This document shows, piece by piece, positions 1 through 7,573 of a stretch of 25,850 bases of DNA. The translations under genes were made by a program, and so were the position numbers. The first letter of the stretch is position 1. The number at the start of each line of letters is the position of its first letter. Source of the DNA: CAZMUN01 sp964569815. Lineage in GTDB: Archaea; Iainarchaeota; Iainarchaeia; Iainarchaeales; GCA-2688035. The stretch is taken from assembly GCA_964569815.1 (NCBI GenBank), contig CAZMUN010000017.1, positions 1-25,850 on the forward strand. The letters are read 5' to 3'. The notes under the pieces are model-generated. The model saw only the letters and a list, made by a program, of their open reading frames with translations. It did not search any database and was not told the origin of the DNA.

Positions 1-30
1 ATCACCTCGATAGGATGAACGCTTTTTTCA

Positions 31-39
31 TTTATAAAT
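31..39 (+). promoter_or_regulatory. Possible TATA box of the GAPDH-hydrogenase operon
   Basis: TTTATAAAT resembles an archaeal box A and would place the transcript start near base 60, giving a leader of about 65 nt. That leader holds a G-rich ribosome binding site (GGGGGGA, 114-120) before the ATG at 128. A second AT-rich run at about 78-89 is an alternative promoter. Confidence 0.4.
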
Positions 40-127
40 CATTTCTACAGAGCCGTTTTCGGCTTGAAAGGCAATTGTTAAAAATAATTGCTACTTAGTT
101 CTTACAACGCTTTGGGGGGATTTTTTA

Positions 128-1129
128 ATGGTAAAGGTTGCAATCAACGGTTTTGGAAGGATTGGAAGGCAGGCATTCAAGGCAATGCTTGAAACAAAGG
201 GCGTTGAGGTTGTGGCAGTAAACGACTTGACTGACAACCAAACATTGGCCCACTTGCTGCAATTTGACTCTGTTTACGGCAAGTTCGAAAAAGAGGTTAA
301 AGCCTCTTCAGACAATTTAAGTGTTTCAGGCCAAAAAATCCTTGCCTTGTCAGAGAAAGACCCTTCAAAGCTTCCCTGGAAGGATTTGGGAATTGATGTC
401 GTGCTTGAAAGCACTGGCGTGTTCCGTGACGAAAAATCCAAAATGCATTTGGATGCCGGCGCAAAAAAGGTTGTTTTGAGTGCGCCGCCAAAAGGCGGAA
501 TATGCAGCCAGTACCTTTTGAACATCAACACTGACAAATACGACCCAAAAAAAGAGCATGTTGTAAGCATGGCTTCCTGCACCACAAACTGCTTGGGGCC
601 AATGGTAAAGGTCTTGCATGAAAACCTTGGCATTGAAACAGGCTTTATGACCACAATCCATGCCTATACCGCAGACCAGAACATTGTTGACGGCCCGCAC
701 AAGGATTTGAGGCGTGCAAGGGCTGCAGCCATAAACATGGTTCCTACCACAACAGGCGCGGCAAAGGCCATTACAACCGTTTTCACAGACCTTCAAGGAA
801 AGCTTGGCGGAATGGCTGTACGTGTTCCAACGCCGACAGGCAGCATAACAGACCTCACATGCACGGTTAAAAAGGAAACCACTGCTGAGGAAGTGAATGA
901 ATTGTTTGAAAAGGCTTCTCAGGGTCCTTTGAGGAGAAACCTTGAATATAGTGCCCAAGAGCTTGTAAGCACGGACATTGTCGGAAACAGGCATGGCTGC
1001 ATTTTTGACTCAAAGCTTACAACTGTTAATGGCAAGCTTGTAAAGGTTTTGGGATGGTATGACAACGAATGGGGCTACTCCTCTTTGTTGGTTGACTTCA
1101 TGGTTTTCCTTGAAAAGAAGGGCCTGTGA
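128..1129 (+). CDS. gap: Glyceraldehyde-3-phosphate dehydrogenase, class I (bacterial-type)
   Basis: Oxidises and phosphorylates glyceraldehyde-3-phosphate to 1,3-bisphosphoglycerate with reduction of NAD(P)+, in cytosolic glycolysis. The 333 residues have the usual class I length. The Rossmann motif GFGRIGR is at residues 8-14, the catalytic motif ASCTTNC places the nucleophile at Cys151, and the base is His178 in TTIHAYT. The RRARAAA and PTTTGAAKA phosphate-binding segments are intact. Asp33 followed by Leu is typical of NAD-preferring enzymes. The ATG at 128 follows a GGGGGGA site. Most archaea use the unrelated class II GAPDH or ferredoxin-dependent GAPOR, so this class I enzyme points to an old transfer from bacteria or a DPANN-type repertoire. 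It heads a run with pgk and the hydrogenase genes. Confidence 0.97.
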   Translation: MVKVAINGFGRIGRQAFKAMLETKGVEVVAVNDLTDNQTLAHLLQFDSVYGKFEKEVKASSDNLSVSGQKILALSEKDPSKLPWKDLGIDVVLESTGVFRDEKSKMHLDAGAKKVVLSAPPKGGICSQYLLNINTDKYDPKKEHVVSMASCTTNCLGPMVKVLHENLGIETGFMTTIHAYTADQNIVDGPHKDLRRARAAAINMVPTTTGAAKAITTVFTDLQGKLGGMAVRVPTPTGSITDLTCTVKKETTAEEVNELFEKASQGPLRRNLEYSAQELVSTDIVGNRHGCIFDSKLTTVNGKLVKVLGWYDNEWGYSSLLVDFMVFLEKKGL

Positions 1130-1181
1130 GTTAGCTTTTTATTACATTAATCCCTTTTTCTATCAAGGAGGCTTTTTGGGA

Positions 1182-2375
1182 ATGCAGGACTACAATTTTT
1201 TGGAAAAGGAAAACGTTTCAGGCAAAACAGTTATCATAAGGGTTGACTTAAACAGCAGTGTAGAGGACGGCGAGCTCTTTGAGTCGGCAAGGCTGGAAAA
1301 GCATTCTCAAACACTAAAATCGCTTTCGGAAAAAGGCGCCAAAGTGGTTGCATTGGCCCACCAGGGCAGGAAAGGCCAGGAAGACTGCATTTCCCTGAAA
1401 CAGCACGCTGAAGCAATCTCTGAAGCAATTGAAAAAGAGGTAAAGCTTGTTTCATGGGAAGCTGGCTTTGAGGCAGAAATAAGGCAAATGCAGGCAGGCG
1501 ACATAGTTTTAATGGAAAACGTGCGATTCCGCGAAAACGAGGAACAGGAGTTTTCCAAAGAAGAGGCCGCAAAAATTGAATGGGTTCAAAAAATGGCTGG
1601 CCTTGCCCAATTGTTTGTACAGGATGCCTTAAGCGTCTGCCACAGGGCACAGCCAAGCGTAATAGGCTTCTCAAACCTGCCAAGCTTTGCAGGCCCTGTT
1701 TTAAGGCAAGAGCTTGAAGCCCTGAAAAAGTTTGATGAAGCTGAAAGCCCTAAGGTATTTGTTTTGGGCGGGGCAAAGGTCAAGGATTCCCTTGCCTTAA
1801 TGCAAAGCCTTTTTGAAAGAGGGAAAGCAGATACCATCTGTGTTGGCGGCCTTTTGGGGGAACTGTTCCTTAAAGCAAAAGGCCTTTCCCTTGGAGCCAA
1901 AGAAAAATTTTTGGAAGAAAAAGGACTCCTTGAATTCATCGAAAAAGCAAAACAGCTTTTGGAGCAAAATCCCGGCAAAGTCGTGCTTCCGGTTGACCTT
2001 GCTGTAATGAACATAAGCGACGAGCGGGAAGAAATCTCAGTCGCAGAGCTGCCAAGAGACGATCCAATCTACGACATTGGCCTTGGAACAGTCGCAGAAT
2101 TCAAAGAGCGCTTCAAAAAAGCAAAATTCATTGCAATGAACGGCCCAATGGGGGTCTTTGAAAAAATGGATTTTGAAACCGGCACAAAAAAGGTTTTTGA
2201 GGCAATAAGCAAGGCCAGGGCCTTTTCCCTTATCGGCGGCGGGGACACAGAGGCTGCCTTGCAGCAGCTTGACATTCCTGCCCAAAGCTTTTCGCATGTT
2301 TCATTGGCAGGAAAAGCCCTGCTTAAGTACCTCAGTGGAAAAGAACTGCCTGGTTTGACCGCGCTGCAAAAGTGA
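1182..2375 (+). CDS. pgk: Phosphoglycerate kinase
   Basis: Transfers the acyl phosphate of 1,3-bisphosphoglycerate to ADP, the step directly after GAPDH. The 397 residues match the family. N-terminal substrate-binding segments IIRVDLNSS and LAHQGRKG, VLMENVRF, and the C-terminal nucleotide segments FVLGGAKVKDS, AMNGPMGVFE and LIGGGDTEAAL are all recognisable. HQGR in place of the bacterial HLGR resembles archaeal PGKs. The open frame extends upstream to 1059 inside gap, but the ATG at 1182 has AAGGAGG at 1165-1171 and gives the family N-terminus, so I chose it. It lies 52 nt after gap and 5 nt before the hydrogenase beta gene. Confidence 0.96.
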   Translation: MQDYNFLEKENVSGKTVIIRVDLNSSVEDGELFESARLEKHSQTLKSLSEKGAKVVALAHQGRKGQEDCISLKQHAEAISEAIEKEVKLVSWEAGFEAEIRQMQAGDIVLMENVRFRENEEQEFSKEEAAKIEWVQKMAGLAQLFVQDALSVCHRAQPSVIGFSNLPSFAGPVLRQELEALKKFDEAESPKVFVLGGAKVKDSLALMQSLFERGKADTICVGGLLGELFLKAKGLSLGAKEKFLEEKGLLEFIEKAKQLLEQNPGKVVLPVDLAVMNISDEREEISVAELPRDDPIYDIGLGTVAEFKERFKKAKFIAMNGPMGVFEKMDFETGTKKVFEAISKARAFSLIGGGDTEAALQQLDIPAQSFSHVSLAGKALLKYLSGKELPGLTALQK

Positions 2376-2380
2376 ATTAA

Positions 2381-3376
2381 ATGAACTACATGCTAAAAAA
2401 AGAGGATTTGCCTTCCTTCCTTGAATCGCTTAAAAAAAAATTTGAGGTAATAGTGCCGGCAGAAAACCAAACAGGGATTGCAACCTTTCAAAAATACGAA
2501 GGCCAGGAAATCTACCTCAAAAACGAAAAGCTGGCCTCGCCAAAACACTACTTCAGGCCATACAAGGAAAAAATATTCTCCTTCAAACAGAAAAACAGCA
2601 AAACCGAAATAGAGCCATTCTTTGACCAAACCAAGCGCGTCATATTCGGGGTAAGGCCCTGTGACACGCATGCCTTAAACGTTTTAGACGAGCTGTTCAT
2701 CCGCTACTATGGAGACGACCAGTTTTACAGCGCGAGAAGAAAAAACACGATAATAATAGCGCTTGCCTGCAACCAGGCCTGCGAAAACGGGTTCTGCACA
2801 AGCATGGGAACATCGCAAGCCATTGGCCACGACCTACTGTTTTTTGAAACAGGAGACTTCTTTTTTGTGAAGCCGGAAACAGAGCAGGGCAAAAAGCTTA
2901 TTGGCAAAAAATTCTTCAAGCAGACAAGTGACGCCGAGCCAAGCCCAAAAATAGAATGCAGCAAGGAACTTGAAACAAAAGACCTTGCAGAAAATCTTTA
3001 CTCTGATTTTGAGCACGAGGCATGGGAAAAGGAATCAGAAAGGTGCCTGAGCTGCAGCAACTGCACACAGGTCTGCCCTACCTGCTACTGCTATATTACG
3101 GACGACGAATTCAAGTTTGGTTCCGATACGGAAAGCGAAAGGTTCCGCTTTTTAGACAGCTGCCATCTGAAACGCTTTACAACCGTGGCAGGAAACCATG
3201 TTTTCAGGGAAAGCAGGAAAGCAAGGCTAAGGCAATTCGTTTTGCACAAGCTTTCCTATTACGAAGAAAACCATGGCATGCATTTGTGCATTGGCTGCGG
3301 CCGATGCATCTCGGTTTGCCCTGTCAAAATAGACCTTACCCATATTGCAAACGCAATACAGGAGGGAAAAAAGTGA
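2381..3376 (+). CDS. hydB: NAD(P)-linked [NiFe] (sulf)hydrogenase, beta subunit (iron-sulfur protein)
   Basis: Carries electrons between the hydrogenase dimer and the flavin subunit; related to anaerobic sulfite reductase subunit A. The 331 residues are a little shorter than Pyrococcus HydB as I recall it. Two classical [4Fe-4S] motifs are present, CLSCSNCTQVCP from residue 222 and CIGCGRCISVCP from residue 303. An upstream Cys-rich part contains RPCDTHALNVLD and ACNQACENGFC, also seen in this family. The start may be ATG 2381 or ATG 2390; neither has a strong ribosome binding site. It follows pgk by 5 nt, and its TGA overlaps the GTG start of the gamma subunit. Confidence 0.92.
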   Translation: MNYMLKKEDLPSFLESLKKKFEVIVPAENQTGIATFQKYEGQEIYLKNEKLASPKHYFRPYKEKIFSFKQKNSKTEIEPFFDQTKRVIFGVRPCDTHALNVLDELFIRYYGDDQFYSARRKNTIIIALACNQACENGFCTSMGTSQAIGHDLLFFETGDFFFVKPETEQGKKLIGKKFFKQTSDAEPSPKIECSKELETKDLAENLYSDFEHEAWEKESERCLSCSNCTQVCPTCYCYITDDEFKFGSDTESERFRFLDSCHLKRFTTVAGNHVFRESRKARLRQFVLHKLSYYEENHGMHLCIGCGRCISVCPVKIDLTHIANAIQEGKK

Positions 3377-4200
3377 TAACGCCGGAAAAGCCAGAGGAAG
3401 CAGAAATTTTGGAAGTGGAACAGGAAACCCGTGACACAAAAACATTCACAGTCCGGTTTACCGCTGCAAAAAGGCAGCAGAAGTTCTTTTTTGCTCCAGG
3501 CAAATTCATGATGGTCAGCGTTTTCGGCATTGGCGAAATCCCAATAAGCATTTCTTCCTCGCCCTACAAAACCGATTCAATGAAATTCACAATAGTTGAC
3601 GTTGGAACGGTAACGCATGCAATGCACCAGCTAAAAAAAGGCGACAAAATTGGCTTGAGAGGCCCTTTTGGAAACGGGTTTCCCATGCAAAAGTTCAGAA
3701 AAAAAAACATTCTTTTTGTGAGCGGGGGCTGTGGTCTCGCGCCATTAAGAAGCGCCATCTACGCAGTTCAGGAAAAAAAACAGGAATATGGAAAAGTCAA
3801 CGTGCTTTTCGGCTGCAAAAGCCCTGAAAATGTCCTTTTTTCAGGAGACCATGAAAGATGGGAAAAGGAAGGCTTCAAGGTTTTGACAACAGTGGACAAG
3901 GCTTCACAGGAATGGAAAGGCGGTGTCGGCGTTGTAACAAAGCTTTTTGAAAACATTTCGCTTCCTGTGGAAAACACCATTGTTTTAATGTGCGGCCCGG
4001 CCGTCATGATACACTTTGCCTTAATAGAGCTAAGAAAAAAAGGCTTCAAGGACGAGCAAATGTATGCCTCAATGGAAAGAATGATGCATTGCGGTGTCGG
4101 CTATTGCTCCCACTGCAATATCGGCAACAAGTACACCTGCATTGACGGCCCTGTATTCAATGCCTGCGACCTAAAAGAGCTGCCGGTGAAGGAGGACTAA
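3373..4200 (+). CDS. hydG: NAD(P)-linked [NiFe] (sulf)hydrogenase, gamma subunit (FAD/NAD(P)H-binding)
   Basis: Flavoprotein of the ferredoxin-NADP reductase fold that exchanges electrons between NAD(P)(H) and the iron-sulfur subunits; 275 residues. FAD-binding motif PISISSSP is at about residues 57-64, a nucleotide-binding loop FVSGGCGLAPLRSA at about 115-128, LMCGPAVM further on, and a [2Fe-2S] site with Cys240, Cys245, Cys248 and Cys256 near the C-terminus. The frame is open back to 3022 inside hydB, but GTG 3373 has GGAGGG at 3361-3366 and overlaps the hydB stop as GTGA, which implies translational coupling. The N-terminus from this GTG matches the family. Confidence 0.93.
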   Translation: MITPEKPEEAEILEVEQETRDTKTFTVRFTAAKRQQKFFFAPGKFMMVSVFGIGEIPISISSSPYKTDSMKFTIVDVGTVTHAMHQLKKGDKIGLRGPFGNGFPMQKFRKKNILFVSGGCGLAPLRSAIYAVQEKKQEYGKVNVLFGCKSPENVLFSGDHERWEKEGFKVLTTVDKASQEWKGGVGVVTKLFENISLPVENTIVLMCGPAVMIHFALIELRKKGFKDEQMYASMERMMHCGVGYCSHCNIGNKYTCIDGPVFNACDLKELPVKED

Positions 4201-4201
4201 A

Positions 4202-4969
4202 ATGGCAAAAGAAAAGGTTAAGGTAGGCTTCTTTTCCTTGACGTGCTGCGAGGGCTGCGAGTTTGCAGTCATAGACCTTGAAGAAAAGCTTCTCAAGGCA
4301 TTTGAACGCATTGAAATAGTTGAATCACGCGTTCTTCTTGAAAAAACCAAGCCAGCTGCCAAAAAGCTTGACATAGCCTTTGTTGAAGGAAGCGTAATAA
4401 GCAACCATGACCTGGACAAGCTGCATGAAATCAGGGAAAAATCAGGCCTTTTGGTTGCATTGGGAGCATGTGCAACAATTGCGGGAATAAACGGAATAAG
4501 GGCCGCGCTGCCAGGCCCAACCCAGGAAAGGCTTAAGGAAAAAGCCATAAAGCCAGTTAAAGAAAAAGCTTACCCGCTTTCAGCATTTGTAAAAGTCGAC
4601 TACCTGCTTCAAGGCTGCGCGGTAAACGAAGAAGAGTTTGCAGGCTTCGTTAACAAGGTTTTGCACGGCGTAATTCCAAAAATGCATGACGTCCCTGTAT
4701 GCTTTGAATGCAAGCTTCGTGAAAACGCCTGCCTTCTCTTAAAGGGAATTCCCTGCCTTGGGCCTGTTTCATATGCAGGCTGCAACGCCTTGTGCCCAAG
4801 CCAGAACGCTCAATGCATTGGCTGCCGTGGCTTTACAAAAGACGGAAACTTTTCCTCTTTGGACAACCTGTTCAAAGAAATGGGCCAAACCAAAAAACAG
4901 CGCTATAACCTGTTCACATACTTTAACCCGCTTCCCAAAGAGCTTGAAAACCTAAAGGAGGAAAAATAA
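4202..4969 (+). CDS. hydD: NAD(P)-linked [NiFe] (sulf)hydrogenase, delta (small) subunit
   Basis: Small hydrogenase subunit that carries iron-sulfur clusters from the active site towards the beta and gamma subunits; 255 residues. The N-terminal SLTCCEGCEF (Cys15/16 and Cys19) begins the proximal cluster site, followed by LGACATIAGINGIR and later Cys-rich stretches (CFECKLRENACLL, GIPCLGPVSYAGC, CPSQNAQCIGC) that complete the clusters. There is no Tat signal peptide, in line with a cytosolic group 3 enzyme. The ATG comes one base after the hydG stop and has AAGGAGGA upstream. The stop overlaps the hydA start by one base (TAATG). Confidence 0.94.
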   Translation: MAKEKVKVGFFSLTCCEGCEFAVIDLEEKLLKAFERIEIVESRVLLEKTKPAAKKLDIAFVEGSVISNHDLDKLHEIREKSGLLVALGACATIAGINGIRAALPGPTQERLKEKAIKPVKEKAYPLSAFVKVDYLLQGCAVNEEEFAGFVNKVLHGVIPKMHDVPVCFECKLRENACLLLKGIPCLGPVSYAGCNALCPSQNAQCIGCRGFTKDGNFSSLDNLFKEMGQTKKQRYNLFTYFNPLPKELENLKEEK

Positions 4970-6258
4970 TGCACAAGTCAGGCCACTTTTCAATAAAAGA
5001 AATCACAAAGGTTGAAGGGCATGCAAACCTCAACGTTGAACTGGACCAAGGCCGGGTAAAAAAATGCGAGCTGGAAATATATGAAGGACAGCGGTTCTTT
5101 GAAGACTTGGTTTTGGGCAGAAGCTTTGACCAAATCCCGCTAATGGTTTCAAGGATTTGCGGGCTTTGCAACGTAAGCCACCTGAACACCGCTATGGAGG
5201 CCGTTGAAAAGGCTTTTAGCGTAGAGATAAGCGAACAGGCCTCTCTTTTAAGGGAAATAGCCACAAACGGGGAATTCATAAAAAGCCACGCCCTGCACCT
5301 GTTCTTTCTTGTTTTGCCAGACTACTTGGGCCGGGAATCGGCCCTTGACTTCAACGAAGAAGAGCACAAGTACGTGCACTGGGGCCTTGACCTGAAAAAG
5401 GCAGGCACAGAAATAGTAAAGCTTCTCGGCGGCCGTATTTATCAAACAGTGGGCATAAGGCCAGGAGGCTTTACCCTGATTCCAAAGCAGGAACAGCTTG
5501 ACCGCTGCCTAAAGCTTCTTGAAAACCACAGGCACACGGCCCTTGAAACAGTCAAGCTTTTTGCCTCCTTTGAAAAACAGCTTGCCTTTGAAAGAAAAAC
5601 CGATTACCTGGGAATTGTAAGAGACGACTACAGCTTAACGGAAGGAATTTTAAAATTCCAAAGCGGAAAAACCATACAGGAAGAGGAAATGCTAAAGCAT
5701 GTCCACGAGTTCATTGCACCATACAGCAATGCAAAGCAAACAGACTTTGAAGGAAAGCCCTTTCGGGTTGGCGCGCTTGCAAGGGTTAACCTGAACCAAA
5801 AGGCCCTTGAGCCAGCAGCAAAAAAGGCCATAAAGGACCTCAAGCTTTCATTTCCCAACAACAAAATCTACCACAACAACACCTGCCAGGCTTTGGAGCT
5901 TCTTCATTTGTTTGATCGAACCATAAGTCTTTTAAAAGACCTCAAGGTCAAAAAGGAAGCCATGCAGGAAATCAAGCCAAGGGAAGCCACCGGCATTGGC
6001 GTAACAGAGGCCCCCCGCGGAACCTTGTACCACGAGTACGACTTTGACTCAAAAGGGTTTGTTAAAAAAGCCAACATCATCGTGCCAACAAACCAAAACA
6101 ACCACACAGTCGAAGAAGACCTTAAAGAATTCATTCCAACTATTTTGGAACTGCCTCAGGAAAAAGCCAACCTTGGAATAGAGAAGCTTATCCGCGCATA
6201 CGACCCGTGCATAAGCTGTGCCACACACTTCCTCAAAGTCAACTGGAAAAAACGCTGA
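4969..6258 (+). CDS. hydA: NAD(P)-linked [NiFe] (sulf)hydrogenase, alpha (large) subunit
   Basis: Catalytic subunit with the NiFe(CN)2CO centre; makes or oxidises H2. The 429 residues contain both metal-binding motifs: RICGLCNVSH from residue 62 (Cys64, Cys67) and DPCISCATH near the end (Cys414, Cys417, His420). Nine residues follow His420; in this family the maturation protease cuts after that His once nickel is inserted. A GGAGG site lies in the end of hydD. Motifs, lack of an export signal and the beta-gamma-delta-alpha order match the group 3b enzymes of Pyrococcus. The 3' end overlaps the maturation protease gene on the other strand by 20 bp. Confidence 0.97.
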   Translation: MHKSGHFSIKEITKVEGHANLNVELDQGRVKKCELEIYEGQRFFEDLVLGRSFDQIPLMVSRICGLCNVSHLNTAMEAVEKAFSVEISEQASLLREIATNGEFIKSHALHLFFLVLPDYLGRESALDFNEEEHKYVHWGLDLKKAGTEIVKLLGGRIYQTVGIRPGGFTLIPKQEQLDRCLKLLENHRHTALETVKLFASFEKQLAFERKTDYLGIVRDDYSLTEGILKFQSGKTIQEEEMLKHVHEFIAPYSNAKQTDFEGKPFRVGALARVNLNQKALEPAAKKAIKDLKLSFPNNKIYHNNTCQALELLHLFDRTISLLKDLKVKKEAMQEIKPREATGIGVTEAPRGTLYHEYDFDSKGFVKKANIIVPTNQNNHTVEEDLKEFIPTILELPQEKANLGIEKLIRAYDPCISCATHFLKVNWKKR

Positions 6259-6613
6259 GAGCCTTTTCCACTTCCCGAACAGCCTTTTCCAAGCCGTAAC
6301 CGGCCGGAATCGCAATTATTTTCACTTTTCCAATCCTGCCCACTTTTTTGCGCATCTTTAGCTCCAAACCCAAATCAAAGTCATGCCCTGAAACAGGCTG
6401 CCATGCATGCAATTCACTTAAGTCTTCAACAACTTGCACTTTTTCAATGCCTTTTGCAACATCCAGTGCAACAAAATCTTTTTCTTCAACCTCGTCCAAT
6501 GACTCAACAGGCTTGAATTCAATGCCTTCAAGACTTCCCCCCAGCTCTTTTGCAACCTTCAGCGCAAGGCTGTCTTCTTTGACCAAAGGGTTTCCAAAAA
6601 CAAAAACCTTCAT
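6239..6613 (-). CDS. Hydrogenase maturation protease (peptidase M52 family)
   Basis: Endopeptidase that removes the C-terminal tail of the large hydrogenase subunit after nickel insertion. At 124 residues it is short for the family but has the expected elements: N-terminal MKVFVFGNPLVKEDS with an acidic nickel-sensing residue, the central ALDVA acidic site, and a His-containing SGHDFDLGLELK segment. It faces hydA and overlaps it by 20 bp, so its likely substrate is encoded next door. The ATG at 6613 has an AT-rich promoter-like stretch about 20-30 nt upstream, shared with the divergent transporter gene, so the mRNA may be leaderless. I recognise the family but not which ortholog (HycI/FrxA-like). 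Confidence 0.88.
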   Translation of the reverse strand: MKVFVFGNPLVKEDSLALKVAKELGGSLEGIEFKPVESLDEVEEKDFVALDVAKGIEKVQVVEDLSELHAWQPVSGHDFDLGLELKMRKKVGRIGKVKIIAIPAGYGLEKAVREVEKALSVFSS

Positions 6614-6628
6614 GTTACCCCAGTTAGC

Positions 6629-6645
6629 TTTTTAATTGTTTAATA
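6629..6645. promoter_or_regulatory. Compact divergent promoter region
   Basis: The AT-rich core sits between divergent genes starting at 6613 (minus) and 6659 (plus). Its position about 26 nt from each start codon fits box A elements for two leaderless transcripts from one 45-bp intergenic space. Confidence 0.45.
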
Positions 6646-6658
6646 GCAATCTTCTGTA

Positions 6659-7573
6659 ATGAATGAAAGAAAAGGCTTTCTCCTTGTTTTTTTCACCGCC
6701 TTGGTAAGCGGAACAAGCATTTTTGCCAACAGCTTTGCAGTCCAGGGCTTCAACCCCTTTGCATTTGCTTTTTTAAAAAACTCTGTTGTGGCTGCCTTTC
6801 TCTTCTCAGTTATACTGCTTTTGAAAGACTTTTCTTCAATCAAGGCCCTTGCAAAAAAACAGTGGGCAAAGCTTGCCTTAATAGGGCTTGCAGGCGGCGC
6901 CATCCCATTTTTGCTTTTCTTTTACGCCTTAAAGCTTTCAACAGCGGTAAACGCCGGCTTTGTACACAAAACCCTTTTCCTTTGGGCCTCGGTTTTTGCC
7001 CTCTTTTTCCTAAAAGAGCGGTTAAGCAAAAGCTTTTTGGCGGCAGCATTTCTTTTGCTTGCGGGAAACTTCCTCTTGTTCAACTTTTCCTCTTTTGGGC
7101 TGCCTGAAGCACTAATACTTGGCGCCACAATCCTTTGGGCTGCTGAAACCACTATGTCAAAGCATGCCCTCAAAGAGCTAAGCGGCACAGTTGTTGCCTT
7201 TGGAAGAATGTTTTTTGGAAGCCTTTTCATTCTTGGCTTTTTGGCTGCAACAAGCCAAACAACGCACATTCTTTCACTTTCTTTAACCCAACTGGCCTGG
7301 GTTTTTATTTCCTCAGCCTTTCTTTTGGCCTATGTGCTTTCATACTACAATGGCCTCAAGCACCTGCCTGTCCACAAGGCAGCATCAGTGCTTCTCCTTG
7401 CACAGCCGATAACGGTGTTTCTCTCCTTTGCCTTTTTTGCCAAACCGGTTTCTTTGCAGGAGGCCTTTGGACTGCTTCTCCTTGTTTCAGGGGTTTTCCT
7501 TTTAACAGGAGCAAGCTTTTTGCTCAAGGCCCTGCATTCAAAGGGGCTTTTGCTTGAAACCTCAAGAAACTGA
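6659..7573 (+). CDS. EamA/DMT-superfamily membrane transporter
   Basis: Integral membrane protein of 304 residues made of about ten hydrophobic segments in two similar halves, the layout of EamA-type drug/metabolite transporters. The N-terminal half has the typical FNPFAFAFLKNSVVAA segment after TM1, and the second half begins near residue 145 with LPEALILGATILWAAETTMS. Substrate cannot be told from sequence. The ATG lies about 26 nt after an AT-rich promoter element, so the transcript may be leaderless. Its 3' end overlaps the next gene by 20 nt. It lies between hydrogenase genes, but a hydrogenase-related role is only a guess. Confidence 0.85.
   Translation: MNERKGFLLVFFTALVSGTSIFANSFAVQGFNPFAFAFLKNSVVAAFLFSVILLLKDFSSIKALAKKQWAKLALIGLAGGAIPFLLFFYALKLSTAVNAGFVHKTLFLWASVFALFFLKERLSKSFLAAAFLLLAGNFLLFNFSSFGLPEALILGATILWAAETTMSKHALKELSGTVVAFGRMFFGSLFILGFLAATSQTTHILSLSLTQLAWVFISSAFLLAYVLSYYNGLKHLPVHKAASVLLLAQPITVFLSFAFFAKPVSLQEAFGLLLLVSGVFLLTGASFLLKALHSKGLLLETSRN

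Noticed and set aside
365..994. 209-codon minus-strand frame inside gap
   Set aside because: Antisense shadow of a well-supported GAPDH gene; no family features.
1059..1181. 41-codon N-terminal extension of pgk into gap
   Set aside because: The ribosome binding site at 1165-1171 and family N-terminus support ATG 1182.
3022..3372. N-terminal extension of hydG into hydB
   Set aside because: It covers the hydB ferredoxin motifs in another frame; GTG 3373 has GGAGGG and a proper N-terminus.
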